Origin: Anaerostipes butyraticus
GTDB lineage: Bacteria; Bacillota; Clostridia; Lachnospirales; Lachnospiraceae
Direction: 5' to 3'
NCBI RefSeq assembly: GCF_016586355.1
Contig: NZ_BLYI01000024.1
Location: 83,233 to 147,232, forward strand
Length of the DNA stretch: 64,000 bases
A program made the translations under genes and the position numbers. The notes under the pieces were generated by a model. The model did no database searches, was not told the origin of the DNA, and worked only from the letters and a program-made list of their open reading frames with translations. Position 1 is the stretch's first letter, and every line of letters begins with the position of its first letter. This document shows, piece by piece, positions 18,644 to 27,091 of the stretch.

Positions 18644-19409
18644 AATCGAAGCAGTCATTTTTGACTGGGCAGGAACAACTGTAGACTATGGATGCTTTGC
18701 TCCGGTACAGGCCTTTACGGAAGTATTTAAGGAATTTGGAGTAGAACCTACCATGGATGAAGTCAGAAAACCTATGGGAATGTTAAAGATCGATCATATC
18801 CGTACAATGCTTTCCATGGAAAGGATCCAGAACTTATGGCAGGAGAAATATGGAAGGCCATCCAGCGAAGAAGATGTGCAGGCGATGTATGATGTATATG
18901 AAGCTAAGTTATTAAGCGTTCTGGATCAGTATGCGGAAGTAAAACCGGGAGTATTGGAAACAGTTGCAAAGCTTCGTGAAAATGGGGTAAAAATCGGGTC
19001 TACTACAGGATATACGGACAAAATGATGGAAATCGTAACAAAGACAGCGAAGGAAAACGGTTATGAGCCGGATGCCTGGTTCAGTCCGGATGCGGTAAAT
19101 TCCAAAGGGCGTCCATATCCATATATGATTTTTGAAAATATGAAAAAACTGGAGATTGATTCTGTAAAGAAAGTGGTAAAAGTCGGAGATACGATTTCTG
19201 ATATTCTTGAAGGAAAAAACGCAGGGGTATTTTCTGTCGGAGTTATTGAGGGAAGCTCAGAAATGGGAATGTCCCAGGAAGAGTATGAAGCACTTTCAGC
19301 AGAAGAAAAAGAAGCTGCCGTGAAAAGAGTGAAAGAAAGCTTTCTGGCAGCAGGAGCAGATGATGTGATCAGAACCATGGAAGAACTTCCAGAACTGGTT
19401 CTTTCATAG
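18633..19409 (+). CDS. phnX: Phosphonoacetaldehyde hydrolase (phosphonatase)
   Basis: This 258-residue HAD-superfamily enzyme cleaves the C-P bond of phosphonoacetaldehyde to acetaldehyde and phosphate. The N-terminal FDWAGTTVDYG gives the nucleophile Asp with the Ala typical of phosphonatases. GKPYGM-like KPMGMLKIDHIR, where the Schiff-base Lys is expected, and the C-terminal KVGDTISDILEG also fit. A GGAGG site lies inside the end of phnW. It is the last gene of the operon. Confidence 0.95.
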   Translation: MENKIEAVIFDWAGTTVDYGCFAPVQAFTEVFKEFGVEPTMDEVRKPMGMLKIDHIRTMLSMERIQNLWQEKYGRPSSEEDVQAMYDVYEAKLLSVLDQYAEVKPGVLETVAKLRENGVKIGSTTGYTDKMMEIVTKTAKENGYEPDAWFSPDAVNSKGRPYPYMIFENMKKLEIDSVKKVVKVGDTISDILEGKNAGVFSVGVIEGSSEMGMSQEEYEALSAEEKEAAVKRVKESFLAAGADDVIRTMEELPELVLS

Positions 19410-19441
19410 AATAGATACTTTTTGTTTTCTACCTTTTGACA

Positions 19442-19489
19442 ACAGGCCTCAGACAATACCTTAAAATTGCGGCATTGTCTGAGGCCTGT
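19442..19489. terminator. Inverted repeat between convergent genes, probable bidirectional terminator
   Basis: A 19-base arm (19442-19460) pairs with 19471-19489 with a single mismatch, which is a G-U pair when read from the minus strand. It sits between phnX and the convergent HD gene. T tracts on both sides are short, so termination strength is uncertain. Confidence 0.65.
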
Positions 19490-19507
19490 CTGCTCTTTAG
19501 ACAGCTG

Positions 19508-20044
19508 TCAGCCGAAAACCTGTCGGACCAGACTGCAGTATTCCTGGTATTCACGGTATTCTTTTAATTCTTCAAAACCTGCGATCAGTCCTTTATAGTA
19601 CCATCCCTGCATATCCTTGTCTTTCATATTGAAACGGAGCCATAATTCATCGCCGAGGGCTTCATAATCTCTGGCCATGGAACGAATATTGGCAAGTTTG
19701 TCCCCCAGAGCAATGATTTTTGCATTACGTGACGCTTCCTTTTTTAAGAATTCAATAGTACGCCCTTTTCTTTCGACCCAGCTTTTACTCTTATCTTCAC
19801 TTTCCTGTGCCACCAGGGCAGTAACCCGTTTTCCAAAGTTTTCCAGGATATCATTTCTGGAAATATGACTGCAGTCTTCCAGTACATCGTGGAGAACTGC
19901 GGCGCATAACATTTCTTCATCTGTGGTCATAGCGGCAACGATGGATGCAACTTCGAGAGGATGGATGATAAAAGGAAGATTGGTTCCTTTTCTTTTCTGA
20001 CCGGCGTGTGCCTGAGTTGCGAATTTGACGGCTTCTTCAAACAT
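19508..20044 (-). CDS. Small HD-domain hydrolase, (p)ppGpp hydrolase-like
   Basis: This 178-residue protein is a single HD domain resembling the hydrolase half of RelA/SpoT and the stand-alone small alarmone hydrolases. Visible are AHAGQKRKGTNLPFIIHPLEVA, the HD pair in AAVLHDVLEDC and a later GDKLANIRSM with the Asp that completes the metal site. No synthetase, TGS or ACT domain is present. Degradation of (p)ppGpp is an inference from the family; a different nucleotide is possible. Confidence 0.8.
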   Translation of the reverse strand: MFEEAVKFATQAHAGQKRKGTNLPFIIHPLEVASIVAAMTTDEEMLCAAVLHDVLEDCSHISRNDILENFGKRVTALVAQESEDKSKSWVERKGRTIEFLKKEASRNAKIIALGDKLANIRSMARDYEALGDELWLRFNMKDKDMQGWYYKGLIAGFEELKEYREYQEYCSLVRQVFG

Positions 20045-20086
20045 GAGGAACTCCTTTTTCTATAAAGATTAGTTATTTGTAACTGT

Positions 20087-20115
20087 ATCATAAATCATTT
20101 TTTTCAGAGGTTCAA
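20087..20115 (-). promoter_or_regulatory. Promoter of the HD-domain gene
   Basis: On the minus strand, TTGAAC (20115-20110), 17-base spacer, TATGAT (20092-20087), about 45 bases before the ATG. Confidence 0.65.
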
Positions 20116-20211
20116 TAGTGTAAGGTCAGTTTTTGTTATATTTTTTTGATTTTCCGCGAAAAGGGGAAAAGATCCGAATATGATGCTTTTTTGCTTTAAA
20201 GTGAGAAAGTA

Positions 20212-20240
20212 TTGACTTTTAATAAAGCGGACGGTAAAAT
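20212..20240 (+). promoter_or_regulatory. Promoter of the tyrA-aroA operon
   Basis: TTGACT (20212-20217), 17-base spacer, TAAAAT (20235-20240), 29 bases before the tyrA start. The short leader leaves no room for a T-box. Confidence 0.75.
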
Positions 20241-20268
20241 AAAATGAAGAATTGAAGGAGAAATGACT

Positions 20269-21372
20269 ATGGACAAGAATTTTACCATTGGATTCGTAGG
20301 TCTTGGATTAATTGGAGGTTCGATTGCCAAAACAATCAAAAGAGTTTTTCCAAACTATAAGATCATTGGATTCGATGAAGACAGCGGTACTTTAAAGGAA
20401 GCACTGAAGGAGCGGATCATAGATGTCATAGCTGATGACTGCGGGAAAGATTTTGCAGACTGCAGCTATATTTTTTTATGTGCTCCGGTACAGCATAATA
20501 TTAAATATCTCCAGATTTTGAAAGGATCGATTGCAAAAGACTGTATCCTTACAGACGTAGGAAGTGTAAAGGGTGAGATTCACAGAAAGATTGAAGAACT
20601 TGGAATGGAAGAATATTTCATCGGGGGCCACCCTATGGTAGGTTCTGAGAAGGCAGGCTTTTCATTCAGTTCTGACCGTCTGATCGAAAACGCGTATTAT
20701 TTTATTACACCGACTAAGAAGGTCAGTGAGGAGAAGGTAAAAGAATTCACCGGATTTATTGAAGAACTTGGAGCTCTTACCATTTTGCTTGACTATGAGC
20801 AGCATGATGCGTTTACCGCGGCAATCAGCCATGTTCCGCATATTATCGCGTCAGAGCTGGTTCATCTTGTAAAAGATATGGACACAGATCAGGGAATCTT
20901 AAAACAGCTGGCTGCCGGAGGATTTAAAGATATTACGAGGATTGCTTCTTCTTCCCCGATTGTCTGGGAACAGATTTCCCTTTCAAACCGGGATAATATA
21001 AAGAAGCTGCTGTGTCAGGCAAAAGACAGCCTGGAGCGGGTGATCCAGGCGCTGGATAACCAGGATCATGAATACCTGAACCACTATTTTAAAGAAGCCG
21101 GAGAATATCGGGATTCCGTACCGGACAGCGCAGTAGGACTGATGGAGAAATCATATGAGATTTTTGTAGATATTCCGGATGAACCGGGAACTTTGTCTAC
21201 GACAACAACGCTTCTGGCGCTGAACAATATCAGTATTAAAAATATCGGCATCATACATAACCGGGAATTTGAAGAAGGTGTGCTTAAGATCATGCTTTAT
21301 GATGATGCGTCTGCCAAACGGGCAAAAGAAATTTTACGAGACAAAAATTACGTTGTATATGAGAGGAAATAG
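20269..21372 (+). CDS. tyrA: Prephenate dehydrogenase with C-terminal ACT domain
   Basis: This 367-residue enzyme oxidatively decarboxylates prephenate to 4-hydroxyphenylpyruvate for tyrosine synthesis. The NAD-binding GFVGLGLIGGSIAK is at the N-terminus, the catalytic region contains GGHPMVGSEKAGF and ISHVPHIIA, and an ACT domain (about residues 295-367; IFVDIPDEPGTLS) suggests feedback control by tyrosine. I prefer the ATG at 20269 because AAGGAG is 8 bases away; the ATG at 20263 would leave only 2. The aroA gene starts two bases after the stop. Confidence 0.94.
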   Translation: MDKNFTIGFVGLGLIGGSIAKTIKRVFPNYKIIGFDEDSGTLKEALKERIIDVIADDCGKDFADCSYIFLCAPVQHNIKYLQILKGSIAKDCILTDVGSVKGEIHRKIEELGMEEYFIGGHPMVGSEKAGFSFSSDRLIENAYYFITPTKKVSEEKVKEFTGFIEELGALTILLDYEQHDAFTAAISHVPHIIASELVHLVKDMDTDQGILKQLAAGGFKDITRIASSSPIVWEQISLSNRDNIKKLLCQAKDSLERVIQALDNQDHEYLNHYFKEAGEYRDSVPDSAVGLMEKSYEIFVDIPDEPGTLSTTTTLLALNNISIKNIGIIHNREFEEGVLKIMLYDDASAKRAKEILRDKNYVVYERK

Positions 21373-21374
21373 AC

Positions 21375-22655
21375 ATGAAACTAACGAAGATAGAGAAACT
21401 GCAGGGAGAGATTTCCGTACCGGGAGACAAATCCATCAGCCACAGAGCCGTGATGTTTGGATCTCTGGCAAAAGGAACGACCCATATCAGCAATTTCCTT
21501 GCGGGAGCGGACTGCCTTGCCACAATTGACTGCTTTCGAAAGATGGGAATCGAGATTGAACAGGAAGGAACCGATGTAACGGTTTATGGAAAAGGGCTTC
21601 ATGGCCTGGAAAAACCGGAAGAAATTCTGGATGTGGGAAACAGCGGGACAACGACCCGCCTGATTTCAGGAATTCTTGCCGGTCAGGATTTTGAAGTTGT
21701 TCTTTCCGGGGATGCGTCTTTAAACCAGCGCCCTATGAAGCGGATCATGACGCCGCTTAAGATGATGGGAGCGGAAATCGACAGTGTCAACGGCAATGAC
21801 TGTGCTCCGCTTCGGATTAACGGGAAAAAATTAAAAGCGATTCATTATGATTCTCCTGTGGCTTCTGCGCAGGTAAAATCCTGTGTGCTGCTGGCAGGAT
21901 TGTATGCAGATGGAAAAACAAGTGTTACAGAACCGGCATTATCAAGAAATCATACTGAATTGATGCTGCGTGCTTTTGGAGTGGATGTGGAATCTCATGA
22001 TAAGACAGCGGAGATCACTCCGCCAAAAGAGATGAATGCGACAGATATCATCGTTCCTGGAGATATTTCTTCTGCGGCATATTTTATAGCAGCAGGTCTG
22101 ATCACTCCGAATTCCTGCATCCGCCTGAAAAATGTCGGACTGAATCCGACCAGAGATGGTCTTCTTCGAGTCTGCCGTCAGATGGGAGCGGATATTCAGA
22201 TGGAAAACGTCAGGGATAATGGCGGAGAACCGGCAGCGGATCTTATCGTCCGGACCAGCAGGCTGAAAGGTACAGTGGTAGAAGGAGATCTGATTCCAAC
22301 CCTGATCGATGAGATTCCAGTCATCGCTCTTCTGGCAGCTTTTGCGGAAGGTGAAACTGTTATCCGGGATGCCCAGGAACTCAGAGTCAAAGAATCTGAC
22401 AGAATTGCTCTGACAGTGGACCACCTGATAAAAATGGGGGCAGACGCACAGGGAACAGAAGATGGAATGATCATTCGGGGAGGAAAACCGCTCCATGGAG
22501 CAGAGATCCACTGTGCATATGACCACAGGATTGCCATGACATTTTCGATTGCGGGAATTAATGCAGAAGGAGAGACTGTCATTGATGATGCTGAGTGTGT
22601 GGATGTATCTTATCCAACATTCTATGAGCAGTTAAATTCTTTGCATGAATCATAA
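21375..22655 (+). CDS. aroA: 3-Phosphoshikimate 1-carboxyvinyltransferase (EPSP synthase)
   Basis: This 426-residue enzyme makes EPSP from shikimate-3-phosphate and PEP in chorismate synthesis. Visible are GDKSISHRAVMFGSLAKG (substrate-binding Lys, Ser, Arg), GNSGTTTRLISG and LRVKESDRI. The LISGILAGQ sequence following GNSGTTTR is of the type found in Firmicute enzymes (class II), which are often less sensitive to glyphosate; that is inferred, not shown. It is coupled with tyrA. Confidence 0.96.
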   Translation: MKLTKIEKLQGEISVPGDKSISHRAVMFGSLAKGTTHISNFLAGADCLATIDCFRKMGIEIEQEGTDVTVYGKGLHGLEKPEEILDVGNSGTTTRLISGILAGQDFEVVLSGDASLNQRPMKRIMTPLKMMGAEIDSVNGNDCAPLRINGKKLKAIHYDSPVASAQVKSCVLLAGLYADGKTSVTEPALSRNHTELMLRAFGVDVESHDKTAEITPPKEMNATDIIVPGDISSAAYFIAAGLITPNSCIRLKNVGLNPTRDGLLRVCRQMGADIQMENVRDNGGEPAADLIVRTSRLKGTVVEGDLIPTLIDEIPVIALLAAFAEGETVIRDAQELRVKESDRIALTVDHLIKMGADAQGTEDGMIIRGGKPLHGAEIHCAYDHRIAMTFSIAGINAEGETVIDDAECVDVSYPTFYEQLNSLHES

Positions 22656-22671
22656 GAAAGGTGCATATAAT

Positions 22672-23445
22672 ATGGAGAAAAAGTATTTCTTTTTTGATAT
22701 TGACGGTACGCTGACAGACCGCAGCAATCATCAGGTTGTGCCCAGTGCTCTGGAAACGCTGCATCAGCTGGAAAAGAACGGACATTTTGTGGCAATCGCC
22801 ACGGGACGTGCCCATTATAAGGCGGAAAAGTTCACGAAAGCCAATGGATTTTCCAACATGGTGTGCAATGGAGGAAATGGCCTGGTGATTCACAATGAAT
22901 TTGTAGAAAATATTCCTCTGGATACGGAAGGGTGCAGAAAGATCATCCATCAGGCAGAGGAACTGGGATACGGATGGTGTGCTGCTGTCGATGATACAAA
23001 AGACGTCTATATGACAGATGATTTATTTTTGCGCCAGGTTGGGAAGAGAAAAGAGCCGACCAGGTATATCATCGATGATGCATTGAATGTCGATGAGATG
23101 GATCATTTCCTGAAAATTTATGTGGCAGTGCCCAAAGAAGAGGAAGAAAGGCTGACATCAAAAGAACTGATCGGGCATCTTCGGTTTGAACCGGAATATC
23201 TGATGTTCCAGCCGGACAATAAGAGAGGCGGAATTTTAAAAATGATGGAACGCCTTCATGGGGATATAAAGGATGTCGTTGTTTTCGGAGACGACTATAA
23301 TGACCTGGATATGTTTTGTCCGGAGTGGTTTTCCATTGCCATGGGCAACGGCTGTCAGGAACTGAAAGACGCTGCAGATTATGTGACGGAGACAAATCTC
23401 AACGATGGCATTCAGAAAGCATGCAGGCATTTTGGATGGATCTGA
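22672..23445 (+). CDS. Cof-type HAD family phosphatase
   Basis: This 257-residue HAD hydrolase shows motif I FFDIDGTLTD, motif II ATGRAHYK and motif IV FGDDYNDLDMF. Cof-type members dephosphorylate sugar phosphates, flavin or PLP; the substrate cannot be told from sequence. The ATG at 22672 follows AAAGGTG; the in-frame ATG at 22645 lies inside the end of aroA and lacks a good site. It is co-directional with aroA and the next gene, likely in one transcript. Confidence 0.88.
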   Translation: MEKKYFFFDIDGTLTDRSNHQVVPSALETLHQLEKNGHFVAIATGRAHYKAEKFTKANGFSNMVCNGGNGLVIHNEFVENIPLDTEGCRKIIHQAEELGYGWCAAVDDTKDVYMTDDLFLRQVGKRKEPTRYIIDDALNVDEMDHFLKIYVAVPKEEEERLTSKELIGHLRFEPEYLMFQPDNKRGGILKMMERLHGDIKDVVVFGDDYNDLDMFCPEWFSIAMGNGCQELKDAADYVTETNLNDGIQKACRHFGWI

Positions 23446-23458
23446 GAGAGGAGTTAGG

Positions 23459-24718
23459 ATGGGCAGGATTCGGCTTCTGGCCTTGCTTTTTGCAAGTGCC
23501 TTATTTGTAAATCTTTGCAGTCAGACTGTTTTGAGGGCGGCAGGGATGCGGAGAAAAACAGAAAATAAGGATATATCTGCGGTATCAGAGGAATACCGGG
23601 CGTTCTGGTTTTCTTTCTATGATTATGATACATATCGGGCAGAATATAAGAAGCCAGACGCGTCAAATTTCAAATCTTATTTTAACGGGGTGTTGAAGAA
23701 AGGGAAAAATCTTGGCCTGAACCGGATTATTGTTCATGTGCGTCCTTTCGGAGACGCCCTTTACAAATCAGAATATTTTCCATGGTCTTCCTATATTTCA
23801 GGAACCCAGGGAAAGGATCCGGGATTTGATCCCTTAGAAATCATGGTATCTTCGGCTCATGAAAATGGGATGAAGATCGAAGCCTGGATCAATCCATACC
23901 GGGTGACATTAAATTCTGCAGACTATGGAAAATTGTCAAAAGATAATCCAGCGAGAAAATGGCATGAAGGAAAATCCACGAAACGGAATGTCTTATCCTA
24001 TGGGGGAAGTCTGTACTATAACCCGTCAAAAAAGGAAGTCAGGGAACTGATCACAAGCGGCGTCCGCGAAATTGTGGAAAACTATGATGTGGACGGCATC
24101 CATATGGATGATTACTTTTATCCGTCTTTTACAAAAGAAAATGTAAATACCGCATTTGATGCCAGAGAATATAACGAGTCAGAGGAAAAAAGACAGGGAA
24201 AAGATATTTATACTTACCGGTGCGGACAGGTAAACAGCCTTGTGCGCCAGATAAAAGAGACAATCCGGGAAACCGATTCTTCTGTGGTATATGGTATCAG
24301 TCCTGCGGGAAATTTTGAAACGCTGACCAGCCGGTATGCTTATTATGTAGATATTTACCGGTGGCTGTCTTCCAATGCATATGTTGATTATATCTGTCCG
24401 CAGATTTACTGGGGATTTAAGCATCCGACGGCGTCTTTCGACCGGGTGACTGACCAATGGGTAAAGGCCTGTAAAAAAAGTCCGGTGAAATTATATCTGG
24501 GAATCGGTGTTTACCGGGCAGGCCATGATGAAGGAGACAGCCTGGAAGAACAGAAAGAATGGAAATCCGATGCAGACGTACTGAAAAACCAGGTGGAGTA
24601 CGGACGAAAGAAGCAAGTGGATGGATTTGCCTTCTTTGACTACCGGGATCTGGCCGGGAAGACAGCAAAGAAAGCGGTAGAGAGATTGACAGAGGCATTG
24701 AAAACAGAATCATATTGA
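23459..24718 (+). CDS. Secreted glycoside-hydrolase-family-10-like protein (GHL10/DUF187)
   Basis: This 419-residue protein has an N-terminal signal peptide (LLALLFASALFVNL, probably cleaved near residue 28). A GHL10 domain follows: residues such as EAWINPYRV, the acidic DVDGIHMDDYFYP and PQIYWGFKHP are typical. Members occur with cell-wall and spore functions and are presumed to cut an unknown polysaccharide outside the cell. GAGAGAGGAG lies 5 bases before the ATG at 23459; the longer reading frame from 23405 overlaps the HAD gene and is unlikely. Confidence 0.85.
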   Translation: MGRIRLLALLFASALFVNLCSQTVLRAAGMRRKTENKDISAVSEEYRAFWFSFYDYDTYRAEYKKPDASNFKSYFNGVLKKGKNLGLNRIIVHVRPFGDALYKSEYFPWSSYISGTQGKDPGFDPLEIMVSSAHENGMKIEAWINPYRVTLNSADYGKLSKDNPARKWHEGKSTKRNVLSYGGSLYYNPSKKEVRELITSGVREIVENYDVDGIHMDDYFYPSFTKENVNTAFDAREYNESEEKRQGKDIYTYRCGQVNSLVRQIKETIRETDSSVVYGISPAGNFETLTSRYAYYVDIYRWLSSNAYVDYICPQIYWGFKHPTASFDRVTDQWVKACKKSPVKLYLGIGVYRAGHDEGDSLEEQKEWKSDADVLKNQVEYGRKKQVDGFAFFDYRDLAGKTAKKAVERLTEALKTESY

Positions 24719-24721
24719 AAA

Positions 24722-24750
24722 TTGACAAAAAAGTATACATATGATATTAT
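24722..24750 (+). promoter_or_regulatory. Strong promoter before the Rpn gene
   Basis: TTGACA (24722-24727), 17-base spacer, TATTAT (24745-24750), three bases after the previous stop. About 210 bases of untranslated leader follow. The leader holds TATGGGA and TCCCATA arms about 20 bases apart but no recognised regulatory RNA. Confidence 0.75.
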
Positions 24751-24970
24751 TTAAATATAGAAAATATATGGAAAAAACAGGAAACGTTCCTTGCCGAATG
24801 TAATTTTGTGTGATAAACTATATTTATGAATTGTTCTTTTTGCATATCTAATGCATTTATTGGCGGTTCTGCCAGCATTTCAAGTTAACACACAAGAAAA
24901 AGGTATGGGACTGCCTGATATCTCTGTGGGAATCCCATATCTGCCAGACAACAGAGGAGGTAAGAAAAGT

Positions 24971-25885
24971 ATGGGACAGCAGGATATCACAGAAAAATTG
25001 CTGGAAGATTATCCGGATGTATTTGCGGATATTATGAATGTGTTTCTCTTTCATGGGGAACAGGTCGTCAGGGAAGAGGAACTGCAGGAGACAGACGTTT
25101 TGTCGCAGTACAAGGCGGATACAACGCGGCTTCATCAGCAAGAGCGGGACATCCTGAAGCTGTGGGTCAGGAAAGATAAGACGGTTTATCTGGGAGTGGA
25201 AAATCAGACAGCATCTGATGCAGATATGCCTCTGCGGATCATCAATTACGATGGGGCATCTTATCGAAAACAGCTGCTGAAGGATTCTGGGAAACAGGAG
25301 AATGAAGCAGACGGAGGCGGAGCAGAGGGCGTAAAGCCAAAATCGGTCAGGTATCCGGTGGTGACCATTGTATTATACTTTGGGAACCGGCCCTGGAAGA
25401 AAAATAAGACTCTGCGGGAACGAGTCGGTGAAGTAGAAGGACTCTGCGGGGAAGATTACAAAATTCATGTATTTGAAATTGCACATCTTACGGATGAACA
25501 GACTGCCATGTTTCGGAGCGATTTCAGGATTATAGCAGAATATTTTGTAAAGAGACGGAGAGGAGAAGCCTATGAAGGAAACCGGCAGCCAATCCGTCAT
25601 GTGGACGCAGTGCTTAAGTTTATGTCAGTATTTGCAGAAGATCAGCGTTTTCTGAATCTGCATCTGGACCAGGAGAAGGAGGAGATTAATATGTGTGTAA
25701 TATTGGACCGGATAGAAAACCGGGGAATAGAAAAGGGAATAGAAAAGGGAATGGAAAAAGGAATGGAATTAGGAATGCAGTTATTGGAATGCCTCTGGAA
25801 AGAAGACCGGACAGAAGAGATTTCCCGAGTCAGGGAGGATAAAGATTACCGGAGAAAGCTCCTGAAGGAGTATGGTCTTATATAA
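24971..25885 (+). CDS. Rpn family recombination-promoting nuclease/putative transposase
   Basis: This 304-residue protein belongs to the PD-(D/E)XK Rpn/YhgA-like group often called putative transposase. The N-terminal segment KLLEDYPDVFADIMNVFLFHG and the QQERDILKLW and VYLGVENQT segments (the Glu in the latter is a plausible nuclease residue) fit that family. The C-terminus carries a GIEKGIEKGMEKGMELGM repeat. Known family members are DNA nucleases that stimulate RecA-independent recombination. I chose the ATG at 24971 (GAGGAGG about 10 bases upstream); the 40-residue extension before it looks untranslated. It stands alone between a promoter and a terminator. Confidence 0.85.
   Translation: MGQQDITEKLLEDYPDVFADIMNVFLFHGEQVVREEELQETDVLSQYKADTTRLHQQERDILKLWVRKDKTVYLGVENQTASDADMPLRIINYDGASYRKQLLKDSGKQENEADGGGAEGVKPKSVRYPVVTIVLYFGNRPWKKNKTLRERVGEVEGLCGEDYKIHVFEIAHLTDEQTAMFRSDFRIIAEYFVKRRRGEAYEGNRQPIRHVDAVLKFMSVFAEDQRFLNLHLDQEKEEINMCVILDRIENRGIEKGIEKGMEKGMELGMQLLECLWKEDRTEEISRVREDKDYRRKLLKEYGLI
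25724..25774 (+). repeat. In-frame 12-bp tandem repeat in the Rpn gene
   Basis: About four copies of a unit like GGAATAGAAAAG encode the tetrapeptide Gly-(Ile/Met)-Glu-(Lys/Leu). Since the unit is a multiple of three, slippage would change the length of the tail without a frameshift. Confidence 0.85.
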
Positions 25886-25904
25886 AATGAATCTTAATAC
25901 GACG

Positions 25905-25941
25905 ACAGCCAGTTCGCAAAAATGACGGACTGGCTGTTTTT
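25905..25941 (+). terminator. Terminator of the Rpn gene
   Basis: Nine-bp stem ACAGCCAGT (25905-25913) with 25929-25937, followed by TTTTT. Confidence 0.85.
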
Positions 25942-25972
25942 CTGTCATATTTCTTAACTTTTTAAAATCGTA

Positions 25973-26001
25973 TTGACTTACTGTAAACAAAATTATATTA
26001 T
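25973..26001 (+). promoter_or_regulatory. Promoter of the PadR operon
   Basis: TTGACT (25973-25978), 17-base spacer, TATTAT (25996-26001). AT-rich, partly palindromic sequence around the -10 region (ATAT..ATAT) could be the PadR self-regulation site; that part is inference. Confidence 0.7.
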
Positions 26002-26060
26002 ATTTCATATAGTATTAAAGAAAAAATAATATTGCGAAAAGTATAAGAAGGAGGATGCTG

Positions 26061-26381
26061 ATGGTATTTAATACGGGAGCAGCGCTTCTGGATGCAGTTG
26101 TTCTGGCTGTCGTATCAAGAGAGGAAGAAGGGACTTACGGCTATAAGATTACCCAGGATGTACGTCAGGCACTGGATGTATCAGAATCTACGTTATATCC
26201 TGTTCTCCGGCGGCTGAAGAAAGACGGATGTCTTGAAGTCCATGATAGAGAATATCAGGGCAGGAATCGGAGATATTATACGATAACGGCGGAAGGAAGA
26301 GCTCAGCTTGGACTGTACAAAGAAGAATGGAAGACATATTCTGATCGGATATCTATGATGTTTGAGGGAGGAGAAGTATGA
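26061..26381 (+). CDS. PadR family transcriptional regulator
   Basis: This 106-residue regulator is a PadR winged helix: YGYKITQDVRQALDVSESTLYPVLRRLKKDG is the DNA-binding core and GRNRRYYTITAEG the wing. The ATG at 26061 is 6 bases after AAGGAGG; an ATG at 26055 touches that site. It is first in a four-gene unit with a HAAS/DUF1700 protein (overlapping by 4 bases), a DUF4097 protein and a PspC protein, a combination widespread in Firmicutes in which PadR is thought to repress its own operon until envelope stress or an inducer. Confidence 0.92.
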   Translation: MVFNTGAALLDAVVLAVVSREEEGTYGYKITQDVRQALDVSESTLYPVLRRLKKDGCLEVHDREYQGRNRRYYTITAEGRAQLGLYKEEWKTYSDRISMMFEGGEV

Positions 26382-27091
26382 ATCGGGAAGAATATTTAAG
26401 AAGATTGTCGTATCTTCTTCAGGATCTGCCGGAAGAAGAATATAAAGACGCATTGGAGTATTATGAAGATTATTTTGAAGAGGCGGGGCCTGACCGGGAA
26501 CAGGAAGTGATCCGGGAACTGGGAAGACCGGAGCGGATTGCGGCCATGATCAGAGACTCTGTCAAGGAAAAAGACGGTGATTGGGAATATACGGAAAACG
26601 GATATTACAACAAACGATATGATGACCATAATCAGATGCCGGGGCAGACAGAGAAAAAGATGAAAGAAGGGAAAGAAAAAGAATCCTGGCATATGAAGGG
26701 CTCACGAAACCGCAATATCATCCTGCTGGTTATTATTCTGGTTCTGGCCAGCGGCGCTGTTATTCCGGCGGCATTGGGTCTTGTGCTTGGAATTGGAGGC
26801 GGCGTTCTTGGCTTAGCAGGAGGAATCCTTGGAATCGTTGCTGCTGCCTGTGCTTCCTGTATTGGACTGCTGATCGGAGGAATTGTGGTTGTCATTTCAG
26901 GAATTGTGAAAATGTTTACTGTGGCGCCGACCGGAATGCTCCTTCTTGGCTGCGGATGTCTTATGGCAGCAGCAGGACTGCTTCTCCTTATGCTGGCAGT
27001 TTGGATCATTGGGGGAGTGCTCCCTAAATTGATCCGATGGATTGTAGGAATATTTCGTAAATTATTTCACAGAGGAGGGGAAGGAGTATGA
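26378..27091 (+). CDS. HAAS-domain (DUF1700) membrane protein
   Basis: This 237-residue protein has a soluble alpha-helical N-terminal HAAS domain (about residues 1-55; MNREEYLRRLSYLLQDLPEEE and the REQEVIRELGRPERIA segment). A charged linker follows, then four Gly/Ala/Leu-rich membrane helices (about 110-225). HAAS domains are proposed to interact with the cognate PadR partner. It overlaps the padR gene at its start and the DUF4097 gene at its end by 4 bases each (ATGA). Confidence 0.85.
   Translation: MNREEYLRRLSYLLQDLPEEEYKDALEYYEDYFEEAGPDREQEVIRELGRPERIAAMIRDSVKEKDGDWEYTENGYYNKRYDDHNQMPGQTEKKMKEGKEKESWHMKGSRNRNIILLVIILVLASGAVIPAALGLVLGIGGGVLGLAGGILGIVAAACASCIGLLIGGIVVVISGIVKMFTVAPTGMLLLGCGCLMAAAGLLLLMLAVWIIGGVLPKLIRWIVGIFRKLFHRGGEGV

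Noticed and set aside
24851..24970. 40-codon extension of the Rpn protein
   Set aside because: No ribosome binding site at its ATG, while GAGGAGG precedes the ATG at 24971 and the family normally begins near there.
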